The translations under genes and the position numbers were made by a program. Below, piece after piece: positions 7,977 to 15,899 of a stretch of DNA of 31,839 nt; within the stretch, counting starts at the first letter, position 1; every line of letters begins with the position of its first letter. Below the pieces are notes generated by a model. The model saw only the letters and a list, made by a program, of their open reading frames with translations, was not told the origin of the DNA and searched no databases. Origin of the DNA: Prevotellaceae bacterium UBA6858 (GTDB lineage Bacteria; Bacteroidota; Bacteroidia; Bacteroidales; Bacteroidaceae); NCBI GenBank assembly GCA_002451695.1, contig DKDC01000038.1, positions 1 through 31,839 of the forward strand. The letters are read 5' to 3'.

Positions 7977-9050
7977 ATGTTTGACTTTAGTATAATAACA
8001 AACTGGTTTGACGGACTCTTGCGCTCGGTGCTTCCCGCATGGGGGGCTGTACTTGTGGAGTGCGTCGCCGTGGCGTTGATTGTGATAACTCTCTACGCTC
8101 TTTTTGCGATATTCCTTATTTATTTTGAACGCAAAATCTGCGCATTCTTCCAGTGCCGCATCGGGCCTAACCGCGTGGGCAAATGGGGGCTTTTGCAGGT
8201 GTTCTCCGACGTGTTCAAAATGCTGACAAAGGAAATCATATTCCTGAAGAACACCGACCGCGTGGCCTACATGATTGCCCCGGTTCTGGTGATTCTTGCC
8301 TCATTCCTCACATTTTCCTGCATTCCCTGGAACAAGGGTGCGCAGGTGCTGGACTTCAATGTGGGCGTGTTCTTTTTCCTTGCCGCTTCTTCGATAGGCA
8401 TAGTCGGCATTCTTCTCGCCGGCATCGGAAGCCGTAACAAGTATTCGCTTATCGGCGCGATGCGTGCCGGGGCGCAGATTATAAGCTACGAACTTTCGAT
8501 TGGCATGACAATGCTCACGATGATTGCCCTTACAGGAACGATGCAGTTTTCCGGGATTGTGGAAGGCCAGGCTGACTGCTGGAACATTGTCAAGGGGCAT
8601 GTGCCCGCCGTCATTGCTTTCATAATCTATCTTATTGCCGGCAATGCCGAGTGTAACCGTGGTCCGTTTGACCAGCCGGAGGCCGAGAGCGAACTTACCG
8701 CCGGCTACCACACCGAGTATTCGGGCATGAACTTCGGTTTCTACTATCTGGCTGAATACCTCAACCTGTTTATTTGCGCGTGCATAGCCGCAACGATTTT
8801 CCTCGGCGGCTGGATGCCCCTGCATATCGGCGTAGAAAGTTTTGACAGCGTGATGGACATGATTCCAGGGGCGGTTTGGTTTGTTGCCAAGGCTGTGTTC
8901 GTTACGTTCCTTCTGATGTGGGAACGCTGGACATTCCCTCGTCTGCGTATTGACCAGTTGCTAAATCTGGAATGGAAATACCTAATCCCCATTTCAATGG
9001 CAAACCTCGTGCTTATGGCGTTGGTGGCGCAGTTGGGACTTCATTTTTAA
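7977..9050 (+). CDS. nuoH: NADH-quinone oxidoreductase subunit H
   Basis: NuoH is the membrane subunit that forms much of the quinone chamber and links it to the proton-pumping arm. The 357-residue product has about eight hydrophobic segments. The conserved cytoplasmic loop ERKICAFFQCRIGPNRVG is at about 51-68, and the motif GPFDQPEAESELTAGYHTEYSGM lies mid-protein. That motif is usually NRPPFDLPEAE; here it reads NRGPFDQPEAE, a mild variation. The gene sits between nuoCD and nuoI in the standard order. Confidence 0.97.
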   Translation: MFDFSIITNWFDGLLRSVLPAWGAVLVECVAVALIVITLYALFAIFLIYFERKICAFFQCRIGPNRVGKWGLLQVFSDVFKMLTKEIIFLKNTDRVAYMIAPVLVILASFLTFSCIPWNKGAQVLDFNVGVFFFLAASSIGIVGILLAGIGSRNKYSLIGAMRAGAQIISYELSIGMTMLTMIALTGTMQFSGIVEGQADCWNIVKGHVPAVIAFIIYLIAGNAECNRGPFDQPEAESELTAGYHTEYSGMNFGFYYLAEYLNLFICACIAATIFLGGWMPLHIGVESFDSVMDMIPGAVWFVAKAVFVTFLLMWERWTFPRLRIDQLLNLEWKYLIPISMANLVLMALVAQLGLHF

Positions 9051-9068
9051 TTTCAATAACGATTTAAG

Positions 9069-9617
9069 ATGATGCAAAAAAGAAGTTATATAGGAGGTAT
9101 TGTTTGGGGCGTAAAGACTCTCTGCGTGGGCTTGAAGACCACCATGAGGGAGTTTTTCACCAAGAAAATCACGGAGCAGTATCCTGAGAACCGCAATGAA
9201 CTCAAGATGTTCGACCGTTTTCGCGGCAGCCTGACAATGCCCCATAATGAAAACAACGAACACAAGTGCGTGGCTTGTCATCTTTGCGAAATGGCCTGCC
9301 CCAACGGTTCGATACAAGTAATTCACGAAATGGTGGAAACTCCCGACGGAAAGAAAAAGCGTGTCCTCAAGGAGTATAACTATAATCTCGGTTGCTGTAT
9401 GTTCTGCATGCTTTGCGTGAACGCCTGCCCTCACGACGCTATCACTTTTGACCAGAGTTTTGAGAATGCAGTGTTCGACCGCAGCAAACTCATCCTGCGC
9501 CTGAACCATGAGGGAAGCAAGGTGGCGGAAAAAGCAGCGCCCGCACGCCCGGCAGCCGCAGCAAAGCCGGCAGCACAGCCGGCTGAAGAAAAGCAGCAAC
9601 CCGAAGCCAACAGCTAA
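9069..9617 (+). CDS. nuoI: NADH-quinone oxidoreductase subunit I (two [4Fe-4S] ferredoxin-type subunit)
   Basis: NuoI carries clusters N6a and N6b, which relay electrons towards N2. In the 182-residue product the first cluster motif is CVACHLCEMACP (Cys67, 70, 73, 77) and the second is CMFCMLCVNACP (Cys110, 113, 116, 120). The C-terminal 30 residues are an alanine/proline-rich tail (AAPARPAAAAKPAAQPAEE-like) outside the conserved fold. Because this operon lacks nuoE, nuoF and nuoG, NuoI may be close to the electron entry point, possibly receiving electrons from a ferredoxin or another dehydrogenase; that is inference. Confidence 0.96.
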   Translation: MMQKRSYIGGIVWGVKTLCVGLKTTMREFFTKKITEQYPENRNELKMFDRFRGSLTMPHNENNEHKCVACHLCEMACPNGSIQVIHEMVETPDGKKKRVLKEYNYNLGCCMFCMLCVNACPHDAITFDQSFENAVFDRSKLILRLNHEGSKVAEKAAPARPAAAAKPAAQPAEEKQQPEANS

Positions 9618-9629
9618 AAAATAAAGATC

Positions 9630-10145
9630 ATGAATGCTGAATCAATAATATTTTACATCCTTGCCTTCGCGATACTCGCCTTCTCCGTCCTGACGGTTAC
9701 GACAAAGCGCATTATCCGCTCGGCAATGTTTTTGTTCTTCACCCTTTTGGGTACGGCTGGACTGTATTTCCTCTTGGGGTACTCATTCCTCGGTTCTGTA
9801 CAGGTGATGGTTTATGCCGGCGGTATCGTGGTGCTTTTCGTGTTCTCCATACTGCTTACGAGCGCACACAACGAGAAACTTGAGCAGTTCAAGCTCGGCA
9901 AGCTGTTCGCGGCAGCCGTAACGAGCCTTCTCGGAGCGGCCATTGTACTTTTCATAATCATCACCCACAATTTCAAGGACGCGATAACCAACCTCGTGCC
10001 CGACGAAAACACAACGTCAATCGCCACTATCGGACAAAATATGCTCTCGTTCGACAAGTACGGCTACGTGCTGCCTTTCGAGGCTGTCAGCATCCTGCTT
10101 TTGGCGTGCATCGTGGGCGGACTGGTAATAGCCCGTAAAAGATAA
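9630..10145 (+). CDS. nuoJ: NADH-quinone oxidoreductase subunit J
   Basis: This 171-residue membrane subunit has about five hydrophobic segments and belongs to the membrane arm of complex I. The characteristic stretch GYSFLGSVQVMVYAGGIVVLFVFSILLTS, with the conserved YAGGIVVLFVF core in transmembrane helix 3, identifies NuoJ. It starts 13 nt after nuoI and ends 14 nt before nuoK. The terminus ACIVGGLVIARKR is also typical. Confidence 0.96.
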   Translation: MNAESIIFYILAFAILAFSVLTVTTKRIIRSAMFLFFTLLGTAGLYFLLGYSFLGSVQVMVYAGGIVVLFVFSILLTSAHNEKLEQFKLGKLFAAAVTSLLGAAIVLFIIITHNFKDAITNLVPDENTTSIATIGQNMLSFDKYGYVLPFEAVSILLLACIVGGLVIARKR

Positions 10146-10159
10146 TAAGGAGGAATAAA

Positions 10160-10468
10160 ATGGTACATTTGGAATACTTTCTAATCCTTTCGGCCATAAT
10201 GCTTTTCATCGGCATTTACGGCTTTCTGACAAGACGCAGCACACTGGCGGTGCTAATCTCGGTGGAGCTTATGCTAAACGCTTCCGACATCAATTTCGCC
10301 GTGTTCAACCGTCTGCTCTATCCCGCAGGACACGAGGGCTACTTCTTCGCCCTGTTCTCAATCGCTATCTCGGCTGCCGAAACTGCCGTGGCAATTGCTA
10401 TAATGATTGCAATCTACCGCAATGTGCGCAGCATACAGCTCAATCATATCAAAACCTTGAAATGGTAG
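10160..10468 (+). CDS. nuoK: NADH-quinone oxidoreductase subunit K
   Basis: NuoK is a small antiporter-like membrane subunit with three transmembrane helices. At 102 residues it is of normal size, and both conserved membrane glutamates are present: Glu36 in SVELMLNA and Glu74 in SAAETAVAIAI. Unusually for this genome, a strong Shine-Dalgarno sequence (AAGGAGG at about 10147-10153) precedes the ATG. It lies in the standard position between nuoJ and nuoL. Confidence 0.96.
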   Translation: MVHLEYFLILSAIMLFIGIYGFLTRRSTLAVLISVELMLNASDINFAVFNRLLYPAGHEGYFFALFSIAISAAETAVAIAIMIAIYRNVRSIQLNHIKTLKW

Positions 10469-10498
10469 TAACTAATTTGAAAGCATATTAATATTCAC

Positions 10499-12409
10499 AT
10501 GGATTACTCATATACATTCCTGATTTTATTGCTGCCGTTTCTGTCGTTCCTGTTCCTCGGCCTGCTCGGAAAATTCTTGAGCCACCGCACGGCGGGGCTT
10601 GTGGGAACTTTGACGCTTACGGTGGTTGCTGCCCTTTGCTACTACACGGCTTACCAGTTCTTCACAACGCCGCGCACTCCCGAAGGGCTTTACCAGACAG
10701 TTACCGCGTTCAATTTCCCGTGGTTGCCGTTCTTTGTGAACGGTCTCACGTTTGACTTAGGTTTCCTTATAGACCCAATCTCGGCTGTGATGCTCGTTGT
10801 TGTGGGTACGGTATCCCTTGCGGTGCACATTTATTCCTTCGGATATATGCACGGCGAAAAGGGTTTCCAACGCTTCTACGCATATTTGAGCTTGTTTACC
10901 ATGTCGATGCTCGGACTTGTGGTTGCCACAAACATCTTCCAGATGTATTTGTTCTGGGAGCTTGTGGGTGTCTCCTCGTATCTGCTCATCGGTTTCTACT
11001 ACACGCAACCGGCGGCTATCGCCGCTTCAAAGAAAGCGTTTATAGTAACCCGCTTTGCCGACCTCGGTTTCCTCATCGGTATTCTTATCTACGGATATTA
11101 TTGCCAGACATTCAGCTTTGACTTTGTTGGCAACGCCGACAAGATTGCCGCAGGGGCGTTCATGCTTCCTTCTGCATTGCTGCTGATGTTTGTGGGCGGT
11201 GCTGGCAAGAGTGCCATGTTCCCGCTCCACATTTGGCTGCCCGATGCAATGGAAGGCCCTACGCCTGTCAGCGCGCTGATTCACGCGGCGACAATGGTTG
11301 TTGCCGGTGTATTCCAGGTGGCGCGTATGTACCCGCTTTGGATAACCTACGCTCCCGAGGCTTTGCATATTGTGGCTTACGTTGGCGCGTTCACGGCGTT
11401 CTATGCAGCTGCCGTTGCTTGCGCACAGTCTGACATCAAGCGCGTTCTCGCTTTCTCCACAATTTCCCAGATTGCCTTCATGATGGTTGCTCTCGGTGTT
11501 TGCACGGAATACGTTACCGGCCACGAACATCCGGGAAGTGTAGGCTATATGGCTGCAATGTTCCACTTGTTCACCCACGCAATGTTCAAGGCTTGTCTCT
11601 TCCTTTGCGCAGGTGCCATTATACATGTGGTTCACAGCAACGAAATGTCGGCTATGGGCGGTATGCGCAAGTATATGCCCCTTACGCACATCACTTTCCT
11701 TATTTCCTGCCTTGCCATATCTGGCATCCCGCCGTTCTCCGGCTTCTTTTCAAAGGACGAGATACTTGCAGGCTGCTTCGCTTTCAGTCCGGTAATGGGT
11801 TGGGTAATGACTGTGATTGCGGCAATGACCGCGTTCTATATGTTCCGCCTTTACTACGGCATATTCTGGGGTGCGGAGAACAAGGAACTCCACGGTGAGC
11901 TTCATATGCACGAAGCTCCGAAGGTGATGACTTGGCCTTTGATATTCCTGGCCCTTGTAACCTGTGTGGCAGGGTTTATTCCGTTCGGGCATTTTGTAAG
12001 CGCAGACGGTATGTCGTATGACATTCATCTTAACTGGACTGTGGCAGGCACGAGCATTGTGATAGCAGTGGCTTCCATTGCTCTTGCAACCTTTATATAC
12101 AAGGGTGAGAAACAGCCGGTGGCAGCGGCTCTTGCCACACGCTTCTCCTCGCTCCACAAATGGGCTTACCACCGTTTCTATATAGACGAGGTTTATCAGT
12201 TTGTAACCCACCGCATCATTTTCGCTTGCATTTCAAAACCGCTTGCATGGTTCGACAGGCACGTTGTTGACGGCATTCTCAACGGGCTCGCCTCGGGTTC
12301 TCACCGCGTGAGCTATCTCATTCGCGGTTTCCAAAGCGGCGAGATACAGCAGTACGCCTACGTGTTCCTTGCAGGGGCGTTGGTTCTCGTGTTGCTATTA
12401 ATACTTTAA
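10499..12409 (+). CDS. nuoL: NADH-quinone oxidoreductase subunit L (antiporter-like)
   Basis: The 636-residue protein is the distal antiporter-like proton-translocating subunit. The conserved membrane glutamate lies in LFWELVGVSSYLLIGFYY (Glu154), and HIWLPDAMEGPTPVSALIHAATMVVAGVFQVAR is the hallmark stretch of this family. The C-terminal part (about 540-636) contains the lateral amphipathic helix region followed by a last transmembrane helix rich in leucine and valine. The length is normal. It lies 30 nt after nuoK and 23 nt before nuoM. Confidence 0.97.
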   Translation: MDYSYTFLILLLPFLSFLFLGLLGKFLSHRTAGLVGTLTLTVVAALCYYTAYQFFTTPRTPEGLYQTVTAFNFPWLPFFVNGLTFDLGFLIDPISAVMLVVVGTVSLAVHIYSFGYMHGEKGFQRFYAYLSLFTMSMLGLVVATNIFQMYLFWELVGVSSYLLIGFYYTQPAAIAASKKAFIVTRFADLGFLIGILIYGYYCQTFSFDFVGNADKIAAGAFMLPSALLLMFVGGAGKSAMFPLHIWLPDAMEGPTPVSALIHAATMVVAGVFQVARMYPLWITYAPEALHIVAYVGAFTAFYAAAVACAQSDIKRVLAFSTISQIAFMMVALGVCTEYVTGHEHPGSVGYMAAMFHLFTHAMFKACLFLCAGAIIHVVHSNEMSAMGGMRKYMPLTHITFLISCLAISGIPPFSGFFSKDEILAGCFAFSPVMGWVMTVIAAMTAFYMFRLYYGIFWGAENKELHGELHMHEAPKVMTWPLIFLALVTCVAGFIPFGHFVSADGMSYDIHLNWTVAGTSIVIAVASIALATFIYKGEKQPVAAALATRFSSLHKWAYHRFYIDEVYQFVTHRIIFACISKPLAWFDRHVVDGILNGLASGSHRVSYLIRGFQSGEIQQYAYVFLAGALVLVLLLIL

Positions 12410-12432
12410 CCCGATAAAACGTAAAAACAGAT

Positions 12433-13971
12433 ATGTTTCCATTACATTTATTTATAATAATACCGCTTTTGATGCTTCTCTTCCTTTGGCTTGCCAAGGG
12501 GGTGAACGCTGTCAGGGGTGTTATGGTGGCAGGTTCAAGTGCGCTGCTTGTCAGCTCAATCACCCTTGTGGTGATGTATCTCAACGCCCGCAGTGCAGGC
12601 GCTACAGAGGAGATGCTTTTCACAATGGACTACACATGGTTTGCTCCGCTCCACATAAACTACAGTGTGGGCGTTGACGGCATATCGGTGGCAATGCTCC
12701 TGCTGTCGTCAATCATAGTGTTTACCGGTACTTTTGCATCGTGGCGTTTGAAACCGCTCACAAAGGAATACTTCCTTTGGTTCACGCTACTTTCGCTGGG
12801 CGTGTTCGGGTTCTTCGTGTCGATAGACTTGTTCATGATGTTCATGTTCTACGAAATCGCGCTTATCCCCATGTACCTTCTCATAGGCTATTGGGGCACT
12901 GGACACAAGGAATATTCGGCAATGAAGCTAACGCTAATGCTTATGGGTGCTTCCGCGCTCCTTATGTGCGGCATTTTCGGTATATTCTACGGAGCTGGCG
13001 GTCAGACATTCAATGTCCTCGACCTTGCCAACCACACAAATGGCGCACACGCAATTCCAATAGGTCAGCAGTACATTTGGTTCCCGCTCACGTTTGTGGG
13101 TTTCGGTGTGCTTGGCGCAATGTTCCCATTCCACACTTGGAGCCCCGACGGTCATGCTTCCGCACCCACCGCAGTTTCAATGCTCCATGCCGGAGTGCTT
13201 ATGAAACTCGGAGGATACGGCTGTTTCCGCATCGCCATGTTCCTCATGCCCGAGGCTGCGCAGACCCTTGGCTGGATATTCCTTATAGTAATAGGCATCG
13301 GCGTTGTTTACGGCGCATTCTCCGCTTGTGTCCAGACCGACTTGAAGTATATCAACGCTTACTCTTCGGTTTCCCACTGCGGTCTTGTGCTTTTTGCAAT
13401 TCTTATGATTAACCGCACGGCGGCAACGGGTGCGGTGCTCCAGATGCTGTCCCACGGTTTGCTTACGGCGTTGTTCTTCGCCTGCATCGGCATGATTTAC
13501 CATCGTGCCCACACCCGCGATGTACGCGAGTTGAGCGGACTTATACGTATAATGCCTTTCATCTGCGTATGTTTCGTGATAGCAGGTCTCGGAAACCTCG
13601 GTCTTCCCGGCTTTAGCGGATTTGTGGCTGAGATTACAATCTTTGTAGGCTCGTTCCAACAGGCCGACACCCTTCACCGCGTCCTCACAATTCTTGCCAC
13701 TACGAGCATAGTGATTACCGCCGTGTTCATATTGCGCATGGTGGGCAAGGTGATGTACGGTGTTTGCACCAATGAGGCACACCTCAAGCTCCACGATGCA
13801 TCATGGGACGAGAAAATTGCGATAGCAACCCTCGTGGTTTGCATTGCAGGTCTCGGCTTCGCTCCCCTTTGGATGAGCGATATGATAAGCAACAGTGTTG
13901 AGCCTATCGTGAACCACATTCAGTCGGCCACCACGCAATTAACATCAGTAACATCATTCTTGATTCCGTAA
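12433..13971 (+). CDS. nuoM: NADH-quinone oxidoreductase subunit M (antiporter-like)
   Basis: The 512-residue protein is the second antiporter-like proton channel subunit. The key membrane glutamate is Glu141 in FYEIALIPMYLLIGYWG, and FPFHTWSPDGHASAPTAVSMLHAGVLMKLGGYG is the family hallmark. About fourteen hydrophobic segments are visible. The next gene, nuoN, begins only 4 nt after the stop, so the two are tightly coupled. Confidence 0.97.
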   Translation: MFPLHLFIIIPLLMLLFLWLAKGVNAVRGVMVAGSSALLVSSITLVVMYLNARSAGATEEMLFTMDYTWFAPLHINYSVGVDGISVAMLLLSSIIVFTGTFASWRLKPLTKEYFLWFTLLSLGVFGFFVSIDLFMMFMFYEIALIPMYLLIGYWGTGHKEYSAMKLTLMLMGASALLMCGIFGIFYGAGGQTFNVLDLANHTNGAHAIPIGQQYIWFPLTFVGFGVLGAMFPFHTWSPDGHASAPTAVSMLHAGVLMKLGGYGCFRIAMFLMPEAAQTLGWIFLIVIGIGVVYGAFSACVQTDLKYINAYSSVSHCGLVLFAILMINRTAATGAVLQMLSHGLLTALFFACIGMIYHRAHTRDVRELSGLIRIMPFICVCFVIAGLGNLGLPGFSGFVAEITIFVGSFQQADTLHRVLTILATTSIVITAVFILRMVGKVMYGVCTNEAHLKLHDASWDEKIAIATLVVCIAGLGFAPLWMSDMISNSVEPIVNHIQSATTQLTSVTSFLIP

Positions 13972-13975
13972 AGAC

Positions 13976-15448
13976 ATGGACTACACTCAATTTCTTTATA
14001 TGCACGAGGAACTCGCCCTGTTGGCGGTTATTGTCATAATGTTCATCTACGACCTTGTGGTGTGTTCTGACCGCAAGGGCGGCAAGCCGGTGCTTAACAC
14101 GGCTGTCCCTGTTGTGCTTATGGCCATTCTCACCGTTGTCAATGCCGTTCCTTGCGGGGGGGCGGCCGAGGCTTTCGGCGGAATGTACCAGTACACCCCG
14201 ATGATGACAATAATGAAAACCGTGCTGAACATCGGCACGCTTATAGTTTTCCTCATGGCAAATTCCTATTTGCGCCGCGAAGAAAACCACGTGAAGCAGG
14301 GGGAATTTTACATTCTCACACTCTCCACGCTGCTTGGTATGTATCTGATGATTTCCGCAGGGCACTTCATAATGTTCTTCATAGGCCTGGAGCTTGCCTC
14401 CGTGCCTATGACGGCGCTTGTCGCGTTCGACAAGTGGCGTTCTACCTCGGCTGAGGCGGGAGCCAAGTACATCCTTGTGGCTTTGTTCTCCAGCTCACTC
14501 CTGCTCTATGGCATTTCAATGATTTACGGTGCCACCGGCACAATGTATTTCGATGACCTTGCCTGCAAGCTAGATGGCGGAATGCTCAACATTCTTGGTC
14601 TTGTGTTCTTCTTCACAGGCATGGGTTTCAAGATTTCACTTGTGCCGTTCCACCTTTGGACAGCCGACGTTTACGAAGGCTCGCCCACGGTTATCACAAG
14701 CTATCTGAGCGTCATATCAAAGGGAGCGGCGGGATTTGTGCTTCTCACCACGCTTGTAAAGGTGTTTGCGCCCATGATAAGCGACTGGCAGGAAATACTC
14801 TTCTGGATTATCATCGTGTCAATAACCATAGCCAACCTCTTTGCCCTACGCCAGAACAACATCAAGCGTTTCATGGCGTTCTCGGCAATCTCACAGGCGG
14901 GCTATCTTGTGCTTGGCGTTATCCCCGGCACGGCACAGGGCATGACGTCACTGGTGTTCTACCTCCTTGTTTATCTTGCCGCCAACCTTGGCGCGTTTGC
15001 TGTAATCAATGCAGTAGAGCAGAACAGCGGCAAGATTTGCATAAGCGAATACAACGGACTTTACAAGACGAACCCCAAGCTCTCGTTCCTCATGACGCTA
15101 TGCTTGTTCTCGCTCGCGGGAATACCGCCGTTTGCCGGCTTCTTCTCCAAGTTCTTCGTATTCATGGCAGCGTTCCATTCGGGATTCCATTTGCTGGTGT
15201 TCATCGCCTTGGTCAATACAATAATCTCCCTCTACTACTATCTGATTATTGTTAAGGCCATGTACATCAATCCCAACGACAACCCTGCTGCAACATTCCG
15301 CAGCGACAACTACACCCGCATCGCTCTTGTGCTTTGCACGGCTGGTGTGCTGCTCCTCGGCATAGCAAGTTGCGTTTACGGCACGATAGACTCGCTCAGC
15401 TACGGCATCGACATTCCCGCCCTTGCCTCAAGTTGCTGCGGCAAATAA
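13976..15448 (+). CDS. nuoN: NADH-quinone oxidoreductase subunit N (antiporter-like)
   Basis: The 490-residue protein is the third antiporter-like subunit and ends the operon. FIGLELASVPMTALVAF carries the conserved membrane glutamate and VPFHLWTADVYEGSPTVITSYLSVISKGAAGFVLL is the NuoN-type hallmark. The last residues contain a double cysteine (SSCCGK) beyond the conserved fold. A strong terminator follows 20 nt downstream. Confidence 0.97.
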   Translation: MDYTQFLYMHEELALLAVIVIMFIYDLVVCSDRKGGKPVLNTAVPVVLMAILTVVNAVPCGGAAEAFGGMYQYTPMMTIMKTVLNIGTLIVFLMANSYLRREENHVKQGEFYILTLSTLLGMYLMISAGHFIMFFIGLELASVPMTALVAFDKWRSTSAEAGAKYILVALFSSSLLLYGISMIYGATGTMYFDDLACKLDGGMLNILGLVFFFTGMGFKISLVPFHLWTADVYEGSPTVITSYLSVISKGAAGFVLLTTLVKVFAPMISDWQEILFWIIIVSITIANLFALRQNNIKRFMAFSAISQAGYLVLGVIPGTAQGMTSLVFYLLVYLAANLGAFAVINAVEQNSGKICISEYNGLYKTNPKLSFLMTLCLFSLAGIPPFAGFFSKFFVFMAAFHSGFHLLVFIALVNTIISLYYYLIIVKAMYINPNDNPAATFRSDNYTRIALVLCTAGVLLLGIASCVYGTIDSLSYGIDIPALASSCCGK

Positions 15449-15468
15449 GCCGTAAATTAGCGGAGATA

Positions 15469-15507
15469 GAAAAACCGCAGGCGTTTAGCGCTTGCGGTTT
15501 TTGTTTT
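15469..15507 (+). terminator. rho-independent terminator of the nuo operon
   Basis: A stem AAAACCGCA...TGCGGTTTT, extended by an inner GCG/CGC pair, is followed by TTGTTTTT. It starts about 20 nt after the nuoN stop. Confidence 0.9.
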
Positions 15508-15520
15508 TGCGGCAGGATAA

Positions 15521-15566
15521 AAAAGCAAGCGGCATCTCTCTTTTGCAGGGAAATGCCGCTTGCTTT
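15521..15566 (-). terminator. rho-independent terminator of the tRNA-Leu gene
   Basis: Read leftward, AAAGCAAGCGGCA pairs perfectly with TGCCGCTTGCTTT across a loop of about 19 nt, and TTTT continues past the stem. It starts 6 nt beyond the tRNA 3' end. Confidence 0.85.
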
Positions 15567-15571
15567 GTCTG

Positions 15572-15657
15572 TACTCGAAGCGGGACTTGAACCCGCACAG
15601 CCATCACTGGCCAAGGGATTTTAAGTCCCTCGTGTCTACCGATTCCACCATTCGAGC
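15572..15657 (-). tRNA. tRNA-Leu, anticodon TAA
   Basis: The minus strand folds as a class II tRNA: 5' acceptor arm GCTCGAA pairs with TTCGAGT (first pair G-U), the D-arm region is TGGTGGAATCGGTAGACACG, the anticodon stem AGGGA/TCCCT encloses CTTAAAA (anticodon TAA, reading UUA), a long variable arm follows, and the T-arm is GCGGGTTCAAGTCCCGC. The discriminator base is A. CCA is not encoded. A promoter with both -33 and -7 elements and a terminator flank it, so it is an independent single-tRNA unit. Confidence 0.97.
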
Positions 15658-15669
15658 CCGATAGCGTTG

Positions 15670-15700
15670 CAAAGGTAACAATTTCCCGCCTCCTTGCAAA
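15670..15700 (-). promoter_or_regulatory. promoter of the tRNA-Leu gene
   Basis: On the minus strand the order is TTTG (15700-15697), 19 nt, TACCTTTG (15677-15670). This is a full match to the Bacteroidetes TTTG-N19-TAnnTTTG consensus. It ends 13 nt before the tRNA 5' end. Confidence 0.85.
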
Positions 15701-15830
15701 GCCTTCCATGGAAATAAATCAGGAGTAAGGCTTGGCATTGCAAAAGGTTGCCTTTATTCCATTTGCTTTGGCAATGCAAAACAGGCCGCGTTGCAGCAGT
15801 TGTTCACAAACGGTATTGCTGAAGATATGT

Positions 15831-15866
15831 AAAAACAGTTGCGCAAGTTAATATCCGCAACTGTTT
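15831..15866 (-). terminator. rho-independent terminator of the paralog/helicase operon
   Basis: Read leftward, AAACAGTTGCG and CGCAACTGTTT form a perfect 11-bp stem around a 12-nt loop, with a total run of five T at the 3' side. It lies about 35 nt after the helicase stop at 15900. Confidence 0.85.
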
Positions 15867-15899
15867 GCCTGCGTTAAGAATATCTCCATACCAAGGCGT

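Noticed and set aside
15572..15657. tRNA-Leu as an attachment site for an integrated island spanning 15.6-20 kb
   Set aside because: No integrase gene and no second copy of the tRNA 3' end were seen in the window.
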